Assembly: GCA_948099385.1 (NCBI GenBank)
Contig: CANUEZ040000024.1
Coordinates: 22,243,501-22,307,500, forward strand
Length of the DNA stretch: 64,000 bases
Direction: 5' to 3'
Origin: Fasciola hepatica
Lineage: Eukaryota; Platyhelminthes; Trematoda; Plagiorchiida; Fasciolidae
Both the position numbers and the translations under genes were made by a program. The notes below the pieces were generated by a model that saw only the letters and a program-made list of their open reading frames with translations, did no database searches and was not told the origin of the DNA. Below, one piece after another: positions 11,206 through 21,365 of the stretch; within the stretch, counting starts at the first letter, position 1; each line of letters starts with the position of its first letter.

Positions 11206-11719
11206 AATAATGCAGCCTCTAACAGACCTTCTACGTAGAGGTAAGCGGAAATTCATTTTTCCCGACACGGCGCTGGCAGCGTTTAATCTGACCAAGGGAA
11301 CTATCACCAACATAGCACTCCTTTCACATCCGGATCTTTCTTCTCCGCTGGCACTAGGAACAGATGCTTCGGACACGGTTGTTGGAGCAGTGTTGCAACA
11401 ATTCGTCAATAATTCGTGGCAGCCGATAGCTTTCGTCTCCAAACGTCCCCAACCTGCAGAATCCCGATATAGTACGCTCAGCAGAGAACTAATGGCAATT
11501 TATTTGGGTATCCGACACTTCCGGCACACACTCGAGGGCCAAACATTCACAGTGTTCACAGATCATAAACCACTAGTGTACGCCCTCCAGTCAGCTTCTG
11601 ATCGATATGTTTCACAGTTTACTACGGACATTCGACACGTCTCTGGGGTACACAATCCCGTGGCAGACGCACTCTCACGTCAACGATATCGACGACCTAC
11701 AACCGATAGACAAACCTAG
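11150..11719 (+). pseudogene. RNase H and connection domain of the CsRn1-like element
   Basis: Clean 189-codon frame. It starts in the connection block FYRRFIPKWAEIMQPLTDLL, then shows the RNase H catalytic positions: an Asp in GTDASDTVVGAVLQQ near 11360, a Glu in YSTLSRELMA near 11485, and an Asp in FTVFTDHKPLVYAL near 11560. The end VHNPVADALSR is the usual close of this domain in gypsy elements. The family enzyme removes the RNA strand from the RNA:DNA hybrid. This is the best preserved piece of the element; catalytic residues are present, but it is cut off from an intact RT by a frameshift at 11150-11200. Confidence 0.88.
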
Positions 11720-11859
11720 AAGCAATCGCCAGTCTAAACAACAGATCCTGAAGTCGAGCAGCTCAGATACAGCTCCCTGCATCTAGTGCCAGTGACCCTT
11801 CCAACTTCGGACGTAACTATTATTTGCGATGTGTCACAGGGTCGACCTCGACCACTAAT

Positions 11860-12378
11860 TCCTGCCAGTTTTCGCCGACAAGTTTTATCAAACTCCACAA
11901 CTTATCGCACACTGGTTTAACTGCCTCAGTGAAACTAGTCACTGAGCGGTTCATTTGGCCTTGCGTCAAACGTGACGTACGTCTTTGAGCCCGCGCTTGT
12001 CTTCAATGCCAACGCGTTAAAATTCATCGTCACACTAAATCTACGTTTAACATATTCTCTGAGCCGGCCGCACGTTTTCATCACATGCATATGGATCTCG
12101 TAGGGCCCCTTCCACCATATAACGGCTGCGTCTACATCCTCACATGTGTAGTTCGTTTCACTCTCTGGCCACAGGCCATACCTATTCTACGTTCTACGTC
12201 AGAGAAAACCGCAACAGCTTTTCTAACGGGTTGGGTGAGTCATTTCGGTTGTCCTGCTATCGTGACCACCGGCCGCGGTTCTCATCTTGATGATGCCTTC
12301 CACGAGCTACTGAACACATTCGGTTGCAGACACAACACGACGACGGCTTACCATCCTCAGGCCAATGGCATGGTGTAG
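11860..12378 (+). pseudogene. Integrase zinc finger and catalytic core, catalytic residues lost
   Basis: Out-of-frame traces of the H-H-C-C zinc module occur at about 11880-12030 (CLQCQRVKIHRH-like). From 12085 the core reads HMDLVGPLPPYNGCVY, with the first catalytic Asp. The second catalytic position lies in TTGRGSHLDD, where the family has TTDRG, so the Asp is Gly here. The catalytic Glu should follow AYHPQANGMV, but the codon is TAG (the frame stops at 12376-12378), followed by an Arg codon as in the family's 'ER'. The integrase is therefore inactive twice over. In the family it joins the cDNA ends to the host chromosome. Confidence 0.85.
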
Positions 12379-12447
12379 AGGTTCCATCTCCAACTGAAAG
12401 CTGCCCGTCGTGCTCGTAGTAGCCCTTTACGGAATGAAGTTTTATCG

Positions 12448-13056
12448 ATGGTTCTCCTAAGACTGCGTAACACCGTTAAAGCCGACATGGGTGTTACGTC
12501 GACTGAACTGGTTTACGGCTACACATTAAGACTTCCAGGCGAGTTGGTTTCTCCACTAACACCTGTGAGTTTTTATTGCGGGGATTACGCAAAACGATTG
12601 TCACACCTAATGCGGGTGATAAAGCCCACCCCACCGCGAGAACAAACCCTCAGAAACTACATTCCTACCACCCTAGCGACCGCCAGTTATGTGTTTATTC
12701 GAGTAGATGCAGTGCGATCACCACTACAAGCGGCTTACTCTGGCCCGCTCCGCGTCGTCCAGCGAAAGGAAAAGAAATACGTAGTAGACGTCGAAGGCAG
12801 GAAAGAGACCATCAGTATAGACCGCCTTAAACCAGCCTTCGTCGAGGTACAGCCCACCTCGGACAACCCGCCCAATATCCCCACCTGCTCACAACCTTCC
12901 TTTGGTCGCTCTCAGTCGGCACCTAGTACCCCACTAACGACCCCTCTTTACCTGTTGCAACACCAAACTCCACGAAAGATACAGCTACTCTCGTCAACAA
13001 GAGAAATTGACGCGGCCGCGAACTGCCACAACCGACGAGGTTTTCTAAATTTATAA
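12448..13056 (+). pseudogene. Integrase C-terminal region with GPY/F-like module
   Basis: 202-codon frame. The blocks DMGVTSTELVYGYTLRLPGE and YVFIRVDAVRSPLQAAYSGP, followed by YVVDVEGRKETISIDRLKPA, are the post-core and GPY/F-type DNA-binding module of gypsy integrases. The end is Pro/Ser/Thr-rich without a recognisable chromodomain. The stop at 13054-13056 probably is the end of Pol. The module helps target-DNA binding in the family. A stop at the catalytic Glu upstream separates it from the core. Confidence 0.8.
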
Positions 13057-13060
13057 CAGC

Positions 13061-15789
13061 TGTATATATTTGTCTACTGTTCATATTCCACTTGTACACA
13101 GTTTAGTAATGCATGACTACAGGACCACGTAGTTTATCACAGCAGGGGTAGCGGCAGGTTGCATTGCGCTGGTATGTCCTTCTCAGTCGAATACCCGTCC
13201 GCATCCCGAGACGCAGCCTTCTTGTGTTTCTTGCCTTCCAGCTAGTCCCGTCGGACAGAACCATATAGAATTCCAGGATCTCGCATAGCGATTACAACAC
13301 CTTTGGATCGTGACTGGACTGACTTGAGGCCGGAAGCTGGCTCGTTTAAGAAGGCAATACCAACCTCAGGCAAACGGGACCTTGGGATACGCCGGCAACG
13401 ACAAACCCTACAATTCAATCACTGCTGCCAAGTTTCAAGCAGGACCTACCCAGGTCGGATTCAATGTTAAGAAGGACGCAATTTTGCGATCGACGCACAG
13501 CGACCGGTGTGAGTCATGGAGAATGGCTTGTGCTGGCTTCGTTGTTGTATTCGATCGCAGCGGGAGGCATGGAAAACGTCTCTCGCCGCCGAAACCGACG
13601 TACCCATCACGGATCGAAGCCCAACTGCGTCGGCCTTCAAAGGGGAGACTTCTGTAGTGCTACCAATACGACACACGACTACAAAGACTAACAAATTTGT
13701 TCATCTGAACAATTACCGAGTTTGGTGGCGCCACGTGCTCCGCCTGTACACACGGTCTGCACGCCGTTGCGTTCCTCCAATACACACGTTGTCCTGCTCC
13801 AGGATTTGAGTTCTGCTCTTTTGCGCGCTGCCCAGTATATTCGTTAACGTGTCACGAACCGAGGACCAGGGGCTATAGACTCTGTACGGGAGCAGATCCT
13901 GACTTAACTTAGTAGAATCCTAAATTCATACGCAGCTGCTCGCTGAGCTTGGTGTTTAGACAGTAAATGTTCCATCGCCAGTCGCAAGGTGAAGTCATTA
14001 ATGCGCGGGGGATGATGATGTTCCCTCGGTTGATGCTGAAACCCTTGCTACCTCAGAGATCAGAAGTCTATAAAAATCATCAGTCTGAACTGCGAACACC
14101 ACCCCAATGATAGTTCTTGGTTTTCAACTGGCTCGCGGGCCTTCCATATGATGGACGAAGGTTCCAAGGATTTCAGAGAACAAGCACAGTTGTCTCTAAA
14201 AAACAGTGCATGGAAGTTTGTGGGTACGAACTCTGAGAGCTTTATTGTCCTGGTGGTACCAACACAGATGTGGAATGAGTGATAGCCTCTACATCAAATT
14301 CCGAGTCTCTCCAGTGAATCGTTGATTTCAAAAAATATATCGAACAACCATGCAGTGTTTCCTTACCGCTCGTTTTAGGGGCACGTCAAATCTACATGAT
14401 AAATTATTGCCAGAGAGCTTATTATGCTTAGACGGCCATCTCCAGTGTCCGTTCAGTATTATCAGACCTCAGCTGAAGTTTTTATCCATGAGTTTGCATT
14501 GCGTTAGTGCATAGAAAAAGCAGTAATCGATGTAGATTGATCAAGAACTGTATGATATAGACTATGACAGTCAGTTCAGTATACAGGACTTGGTGGTTGT
14601 TTGAAAATTCTTCTGATTTCTGGGATTTGTGTAGTGCGCGGATCTCCTGGTGCTGGGAGGAAATAAAAACCAGTGTCTTGCTTGGATGCAAGGAAAAATA
14701 GAAGTTTTAAGACCAAGGGATACGGCGCCCACTTATGAAAAGAACTGATCTTGCTATCACTTCTTTAAAGTCAATCTGTTTGAGAATGAATGTTTGCAAA
14801 CACACAATCAGACCGTGTGCTCTGTGTTGTGTCCCGGACAGTCATTCTTTGTTGTCTTTCACCCATCCATAGGTCCAGAAGCTCTTCGTTTATCCCACAT
14901 TCACACTAACTTTGGACAGCGTAACACTTATTGTCAATCACTGTGCGATGATGCGAATAATATATGTACTGACAGCGTTTGGTCTCCTCGAAGTCGTCCC
15001 TACCCTTATTTCGTAAACCTCTTAATAAGTCGTTTCTTTGAAGTCTTCTGTTCCGAGACAGGTGCCCAATATTCTCCAGTTTCTGTTCGCAATCCAATCC
15101 TACGCACCCCAGAAATCACCTGCAATGCGGCACTATCTATACCATGATTTGCTCACCTCTCCCTATAGACGAGCTCCAAGGTGGGATGCAGTTTCCCAGC
15201 TCACTACCCGTTATGGTTGCTCTAGGGTGCGCAGACCCATCGGTTCGAAGCGCCGCAATTATTTTCCGGATTTAAAGTCCTTTGCAATCACGCTCAATTT
15301 TCAGGCTTCCGTTTTCTGTACTAGCGGTCTACGGTAGGCCCATCTTTTGGCTGAGACGTTTGGACGAATTCTGGCGTAAGAACTCATATTGGTGAACTGA
15401 CTCAAACATATGGTTCTTTCTAAGTACTTCGCTGTTCTATCTGCACTTATTCTCCCCATCATTTTCAATGCTATTGATGTCAGGTTGGCTGGCCCCGCAA
15501 GTCGTACGGTTCTCCCTATCTTCTCTGTGACTTGAGGTAACTATGGTAAAAGTCATTCTCCTGAAAGTATTCCGTCTTACAACAATAGTATCACCATCAT
15601 CATCGTACAGCGTTAAACAGTAGAGCGAGCCCCACTCACCACTACTTTCCTCACCGTGTTGCACTTAGCGATAGATAGAATGAATGTAGACGGTGAAAAG
15701 GGAGTGGATCTACACAGGTGGAAAAAGGAAACACGCCCTAGTAGCCAACACACGGAATACACAGTCCAACTGTACAAACGCACATTGGT
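13061..15789. other. Unassigned; 13140-13870 relatively GC-rich, LTR not shown
   Basis: The block 13140-13870 sits where the 3' LTR of the gypsy element should be and is richer in GC than its surroundings, but no matching copy is visible upstream of 9100. At 14990-15340 there is another stretch open in several frames with no motif recognised. No RNA genes were seen. Confidence 0.45.
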
Positions 15790-15792
15790 CAA

Positions 15793-16310
15793 TCATTCTG
15801 ACTGAAAAGAAAGTGACAACTCGATCGCCACTATTCGCGGTTCGTTTCTATATCCTCTGCTGTCTCCAGCCAACTGGTTGAGGGATCTTTTGGACCCCAA
15901 CCACGAAGACATTAGGTAACTACTTTTCCTAATTTCGCTGTACATTTTCTCATTCCCTGCTGTCACATCATCTGTTGACTTCCACGTAGCCTCTTCCACT
16001 CCCCAGCACGGATGGAAAACAGGGCACGGTATGGTAGACGTGTGTTCGCCATACGTAACACTTGCCCCTACCAGCGAGTTATACTAAGCCTGATACGCTG
16101 TGACAGAAAATTCTCTTAATCGGTACCCAATACTCTATTTCTGGTCTGAAAATTGCTCACCCGGTTATTCCATCCCATCTTAGCATTACTACGCAAACAT
16201 CGCCGTTCGAAATCCTCATGACGACGAATATCTTCCCCATCCAGACTCCAAGTCTCACAGCCATACGACAGAAGCGGGCGCAAGTCGGCACAATACAGAA
16301 GACCTTCCAA
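15793..16310 (-). pseudogene. RTE C-terminal region, broken
   Basis: The minus-strand frame 16310-16116 contains LLSYGCETWSLDGEDIRR and ends at VLGTD, matching the post-RT part of the copy at 1.9-2.2 kb. After a gap and frame changes, 15999-15793 contains a GWGxxR-like segment (SWLGSKRSLNQLAGDS) corresponding to the conserved tail. A Cys/His-containing C-terminal domain of unknown role is usual in this group. Heavy decay makes the exact end uncertain. Confidence 0.65.
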
Positions 16311-16505
16311 CTTCAGCGAAATATTAGGTCAGTGCCACATGTGATCCAGTCCAGCCTACGCCACTCGAGCCCTGGATATACGAGTGCTCACCTCTATTAC
16401 CGTGCTCCCATCCATCGTCATGCTGGTGCCAAGGTAAGTGAAGCGGCCGACGATTGCTAGCACCCCCTCCTCCCCGTCGAGCATCAAGCTCGGGACCGCT
16501 GACGT

Positions 16506-17400
16506 TCAGTCTTGTAACATCACTTTAAACTTTGAAGGTGCAAAGCGCATGCCGAATGGTGCTGCAGCTTTTGCGAGTCTATCTAGTGCACATTGAACAT
16601 GTTCCGTGCATACAAACAGGCAAATAATGTCGTCGGCATAATCTAGGTCACGTAGCTTATCACCATTTCCTAATTCGACGCCCACATCATGAAGACTTTG
16701 TAAGGTATTCTGCATTATCTCGTCCATGACGAAGTTGAACAGGAATGGAGAAATGGGGCATCCTTGTTGAACACTGCTGGTCGTTTTGAATTGTCTGGAT
16801 AGTTCACCGTAAACCCAGAAGTATGAGAGTAAAATGACCTCAGTGGATTCACGAACTTCTGGGGAATACCTCTCCGGTGACAAGCATTGAATAGCGTTGT
16901 TCGGTCAACTGAATCGAAGACACCTTTCAAGTCGAGGAAAACCATTATTGTCGGTCGATGGTGTGTGTGACGCGCCTCAAGTATTTGACAAAAAGTAAAA
17001 ATCTGGTGGATGTATCCTTGACCTGGGCGGAATCCGGCCTGTTGTTCGCGGATGTTCCTCTTGCGAACCGGTGTCAGACGGCGCAGCAGAATCGAGACCG
17101 ATGCCTTGGTGACTACAGCAATTAAGCTAATCCCACGATGGTTACTACGGTCATTGCGTATTCCCTTCTTGAAGATGGGCACGATCAATGACTCGCCATA
17201 TAATTACGGAATACGCTCCTCGATCCAAATGTCATGGATCAAGTAGTAAGTGATTCTATCAAGGCATCTCCACCCAATGTGAGAAGAATTGGGTGAGGTT
17301 CGTCGGGACCGGTCGCTTTCCCTCGCTTTATTAATCGAATGAATGACTCTACTTTTCTGAAGGGGGCTCAAGTGACACTCACCAAGGAATCACAGTCGTT
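16506..17400 (-). pseudogene. RTE reverse transcriptase domain
   Basis: Blocks in minus sense: IRLIKRGKATGPDEPHP at about 17340, then LIVPIFKKGIRNDRSNHRGI, then EQQAGFRPGQGYIHQIF, then MVFLDLKGVFDSVDR (first catalytic Asp strand), then TTSSVQQGCPISPFLFNFVM, and the palm box LDYADDIICLF with YADD at 16626-16640. It ends with FGMRFAPSKFKVMLQD. All catalytic Asp residues remain. Breaks include a stop near 17200 (EERIP then TAA) and a frameshift at about 16790-16880 between the two long frames. The domain copies the LINE RNA at the nicked target. Confidence 0.9.
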
Positions 17401-18179
17401 GACACAGAAGTAACCACCCTAGTGGGCGGCCAGCTAAATTGCTCCTTGAAGTATATGGCCCAACCGTCGAACCTTTGCTGCTTGCCATGAATGGGCTCTC
17501 CATTTCTATCGGATTATGTTTCGCTGACCGGGGTTCGCCGTCCACCGGTATCGCGATTAAGTCTGATCAGTCTTTAACTGTTACCCGAAGTAACTACTTC
17601 TCCCATGACTTCGGATACCTTGATCCACCAATTTTCGCGATCCTACTCAAGGCTTTTTGTAACTTGATTTTGTAGCCTCCTTCGTATCTTATTTATCTCC
17701 TTACAGTTCGAGAGCTGACGTTTTTGCTCCATTAGACTGACCGACTCTTGAGAAATCCAGTGTCTTTGACGGACATGGGATCTAGGATCTCAGGCGAAAC
17801 CTGCTGCCACGTGTATAGACTGTTTGATTTGGGCCCAGGTTGGGGTCCACGCGACCCGCCTACCAAATGGCCGGAGACATTAAGTGATATGGTTAGGTTT
17901 CGCGGCTAGTGGCGTAGGCACATTCGGACTCTTTCCTTGTCCTCTTGATTTCCGCTTGATATTCTTTTATCCCTGTTACTTCATGCTTCTATTCTTTGCC
18001 GTTTACTGGACGATGCTGGAAGGTAGCATCCGAAACCAGAGCACAGAAGTGCGTGGTTAATGGGTGAATAAACTGAAACTGGCCCCACTGGTTGTCTACC
18101 TTACTGTGCGTTGTGATGATAGTTTTTGTTCATAACTAGTTTGCGATTTGCGTTGATGGCCATGGAGCTGTAGCGATAA

Positions 18180-19262
18180 TCACACTAAAACAAATGCATG
18201 GTTAAACTCTACGTACGTGGAACAGTAGGATCTATAGTTTTGGACAAAGCTTCGCCACCGGTAGCTTATTGTGATATGATCAATCTGGCCCAGGGTACCT
18301 GTAGAGTTAGAGCGCCATGCAGCTATGCGACGCGAGCTGTGTCAGAAAGTTGTACTAGACAGGAATAACCGATTATCTGCACAAAACTGGAAAAGTCTAT
18401 CCCCGTTATCTGTGCGCTAGGTGGATAAGGCACAACAACCACCTAAACAAGCTTCTGATGCACTAAGTTTGCCAACTTGAGCATTAAAATCACCAGCTAA
18501 CACCACAATGTCAGAGCCTTTGCTCTCGCGAACGAGAGTGGTGAGTTCATCCTAGAACTTATCCTTCTGTGTGTTAGAGCTGCAAAATGTTAGGGCATAT
18601 GCCAAAGTCACAAACAAATTGCGTTTAACACAACTATCCTTTCGAAAGCCAACTGACCCCTGGAGTCTTACAGCACATAAACGACTACTAGTCGGGATCC
18701 AGTCTAAAAGGTCAGCTACAGTCTTGTCAGTCAAGACTATTCCTACACCACCTTGAACCGTAGCTCTAGCTGCATCATCTAAAGTGCGCAGGAAATACGT
18801 TGATGAGATACCTGGGTCAGTTAGCTGATTCACACTGCTCGAATCCTGGATACGCGTTTCACTTAAGCAGCATACATCAATCTTCAGAGAGTCTATTGTG
18901 AGGGTTAGGCACGCCTGCTGACCGACCTGCATGAGTGTACGCACGTTGAAGGAGCCGAGATTCAGAAGCTGACGAGGCTTGAGAAAATATAAGGTACAAG
19001 ATACAGGATTATTCACACTATTTGGCAATGAACCGTTGCGAGTATCGAGCGTGTTGTCAGTGGGAGCGTTATTGGTGGATAGATGGGGCAAAGAGAGGTG
19101 GTTGGGGACAGAAGACAAAGGTTGAATAAAGGAGAGGGAACTCTGAGCAGTAGCCTCTTTATCACTACCCACCCCGCTCGATGCTGCAATGGGCAGCGTG
19201 ATCCCGATTATCCTGCGTGACGACCGATGCAGTATGAAATACTTTGTAGTCATGCGGTTCAT
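18180..19262 (-). pseudogene. RTE endonuclease domain
   Basis: In minus sense the frame from 19262 reaches LNLGSFNVRTLMQVGQQA, where the N-terminal Asn strand of AP endonucleases is seen, then DVCCLSETRIQD, with the metal-binding Glu, then a GGVGIVL strand. After a frame break at about 18550 the catalytic block VLAGDFNAQVG follows (18478-18500), and near 18260 GQIDHITIS, with the terminal Asp-His pair. The enzyme nicks the target DNA for target-primed reverse transcription. Catalytic residues are visible, but the frame is broken at 18550 and a stop lies after the AGDFNAQ block. The first ~90 residues before the conserved fold are low in recognisable features. Confidence 0.85.
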
Positions 19263-19420
19263 TGGAGATATTGAACGGGTACCGCTAGGGTGCCTAGCCG
19301 CAAAGCAGGAGAACGATTAGGATTCTCATTCAAAGCCTTTAGTTCTAACGGGAACCTATCCGCAAGGCAGCGGCATGGCTAAGTGGAAGCTTATTTGCTT
19401 GGATCAATTGTTCTTCCACT

Positions 19421-20494
19421 GGTTTTACCGACTGAGTTGCCAGCTCAAATCGACCCCCAACCTGGAGGAGCGGTTGACTGGACTTCGTCTGGCCTCTACC
19501 CATTGACCTATCAGGCATGATTGAATCTCCGGTTTAAAGAAGTCATCTTGTATAGCTCTTTGGGTCGTAGAGGCACGCAAGCCATCACACCACGTCAAGG
19601 TGCAGTCTCGTGGTGGTGGCAACTACGTTAGAAATTGTACTAGCGGCTCCGCTAGAGATTTCACTGTTTGACATTTGTGTCACGTGTTCAATGAGGTCCC
19701 TGAGTTCACTCATAGATCCCTCGTCCTTTTCGTATCTTGTGTGAAACAAAAAAAACTGATTTTCAGTTTTCTGTATTACTAGTATTGCTCTGATCCCCCT
19801 TCATCGTTATCCCCTTCCTCTCCCACTACCTTTCGTGGAATAGCTATTGACTGCATGCGGTTTTAGTAGGCCCTGGGATTAGTCTTGGCGTTACTGGCGA
19901 TCCCATTTTGATAGTGCATTCTGCTTTTTTTTCTAATGCAACACTACTTGTGTACAGTTTTGCAGCTACGGTTCGACCAATATCGTCGCCAAGTTCCGCA
20001 GTTTTGTTTAGTAGTGCCAGTCTATTGTTTCACCATTCTGGAATCAAAATATTGCATATTTTATCTCTTTTGGACGGTGCTTGGAATGCTCCCTCTAACC
20101 ACGTGGTCAGTCCAAAACGACAAGAAACAATGCCGTAGTTTTTCGCGTATCTTCACAAAATCGAGACCGAAATTGCACTGGAAATCAGACTCAAATTCAC
20201 TCAACCGGACACAGCAGAAGTAAGAATGAATTCGGGTAAAATCAACCAGATCTAAATTCAGCAATGTTGAATAGACAAGTCTTTACTGCAGCATTGAAAG
20301 GCGTGTAATCAGGAAGACTTATCAGACTTTAAATAGAATCTGTTGATAGCAAAAGGTGTGGGTACTCCAGAACAACGAGAACAATCACGTTATCGTGACA
20401 CTGGTAATCTAACAAACAGCTCTTTCTTTGAAGGGTTTTCACCGATGAACAGGTTTCATTCCGGTCACTTTCGATAATCTTATGTTTGTAATGG
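19421..20494. other. Unassigned
   Basis: 5' flank of the RTE copy. A minus-strand frame at 19425-19622 may belong to the 5' leader of the LINE (minus sense). Nothing else recognised. Confidence 0.45.
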
Positions 20495-20605
20495 AAAATC
20501 CGCTTGCATTTTTCACATCGAAAAGTCGGACGCCGTGAACCGGAGTCGAACCGGCGACCCCCAGCATACCGGTCAGATGCTCTACCAGCTGAGCTGTCAC
20601 GGACA
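20495..20605 (-). repeat. tRNA-derived SINE, family C, copy 1 (well preserved tRNA-like head)
   Basis: Read on the minus strand, 20603-20531 has tRNA-like acceptor halves (TCCGTGA against TCACGGC, six of seven pairs), a D arm with the A box (AGCTCAGCTGG at 20583-20595), and a T arm with the B box (GGTTCGACTCC at 20542-20552). The anticodon stem does not pair and U33 is missing, so it is not a working tRNA. The 3' side continues into a 35-base tail, 'gtccgacttttcgatgtg' followed by 'aagcggattttcc', which recurs at 52694-52740 with the same head. That defines a SINE family. Confidence 0.75.
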
Positions 20606-20919
20606 TTCCACTACATTCAATTCAGGCTCCTCGTGACAACAATACATCCTACGAATCTTATTTTTCTTGTTGTGTAGACGACCCGAAAAGAAACGTTTCC
20701 GTCATTTACCTGTTGTCATTAGAAGATGATGAGCTATGGCTGTCGACAGAGTCCTGCGATTTTGGACTTCATTTTTGTTCCCGATTCTGTTTGTACCACC
20801 CAACTTTGAATATAATTTATAATGTTTTCTTTGAATCGGTTGTGCAATTATTGACCTGTTCACCAATGAGATGTTTCTTCCAAACACTTAGATTACTTTC
20901 TTACGACTCATCATGCAAT
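20606..20919. other. Unassigned
   Basis: Short AT-rich spacer between two SINE copies; no feature seen. Confidence 0.5.
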
Positions 20920-21075
20920 GTGAACGCTCAACTCACCATTGGAAACCGTGGAGGCACTGAAGACCTGTGTTCATTACTAGTTGGGAATCATCAACAGTAC
21001 ACATCCACTGATCCCCAATGGGGACCGGAACCAGGGGTGAAGGATTGTGAATCGGACACCTGACCACCGGACTAT
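20920..21075 (-). repeat. tRNA-headed SINE with decayed hammerhead tail (family A), minus copy
   Basis: On the minus strand a tRNA-like head with B box (tggttccggtccc at 21021-21034) is followed by 'gtgtactgttgatgattccc', a degraded hammerhead core (CUGUUGAUGA for CUGAUGA). The copy ends with the family tail 'aatggtgagttgagcgtt' at 20925-20941. The same tail closes the copies at 58.5 and 63.0 kb. It lies head to head with the next SINE. Confidence 0.6.
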
Positions 21076-21204
21076 TCGTGCTAGCCCTTAATGGTTTTCT
21101 GAATCCATACATCACGTGATGTAGGGCCCTTCCGACACTGGCTTTGAGTGTTATCAGGGCATCGCCTGTCGAGCGGGGGCATGAATTCCATAAACCGTTA
21201 AGAG

Positions 21205-21365
21205 CCAGCCCTGAGAGTCTAGTGGTTGTGTTCGATTTACAATCCATCACCAATGGTTCAAGTCCCCCTCGACGCTGGGTGTATATGCACTACTGGTGAT
21301 TTCTGACAGGGAAGAAAAAGCTGTAGTGTGCTTCCATGTTTTTCAGAGGTGAGTTAGGCATTGAT
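21205..21365 (+). repeat. tRNA-headed SINE with hammerhead-like tail (family A), plus copy
   Basis: Head: A-box-like GAGTCTAGTGGTTG at 21214-21227 and B box GGTTCAAGTCC at 21255-21265. Tail 21286-21331: stem I strand GCACTA, core CTGGTGA (one change from CUGAUGA), a short helix TTTC/GGAA closed by TGACAG, then GAAA, then TAGTGTGC that can pair back with the stem I strand. The family end 'gaggtgagttaggca' follows. The core change G for A predicts loss or strong reduction of cleavage. Confidence 0.65.

Larger units (their letters stand above)
9100..13060 (+). mobile_element. CsRn1-like Ty3/gypsy LTR retrotransposon, degenerate, LTRs not found
   Basis: A nearly 4-kb internal region has the complete Metaviridae domain order: Gag with a C-H-C-C finger, aspartic protease, reverse transcriptase with YLDD, RNase H, integrase with a C-terminal module. 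The finger pattern C-x2-H-x9-C-x3-C at 9836-9895 is the signature of the CsRn1 group, first described in flukes, instead of the usual CCHC knuckle. Integrase after RNase H excludes Ty1/copia. At least five lesions (in gag, RT and integrase) disable it. Terminal repeats were not detected by eye, so the outer limits are those of the coding region. Confidence 0.85.
15790..19420 (-). mobile_element. RTE-clade LINE retrotransposon, near full length, inactivated
   Basis: Read from right to left the interval holds, in order: a short 5' leader, an apurinic/apyrimidinic endonuclease (19262 to about 18180), a linker, a reverse transcriptase (about 17400 to 16506) with YADD, and the C-terminal region (16310 to about 15790). 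A single ORF with endonuclease then RT and no RNase H is the RTE layout. Frameshifts and stops occur in all three parts. The same family is present at 1.7, 33.4 and 61.3 kb as shorter copies. No target-site duplication could be fixed by eye. Confidence 0.85.

Noticed and set aside
13061..13870. 3' LTR of the gypsy element
   Set aside because: Position and GC content fit, but no matching 5' copy or primer-binding site could be found by eye, so it is not annotated as an LTR.
18571..18756. 61-codon plus frame
   Set aside because: Antisense of the RTE endonuclease.
20531..20603. Functional tRNA gene on the minus strand
   Set aside because: Anticodon stem does not pair and U33 is missing; the same head plus tail is repeated at 52.7 kb, so it is a SINE.
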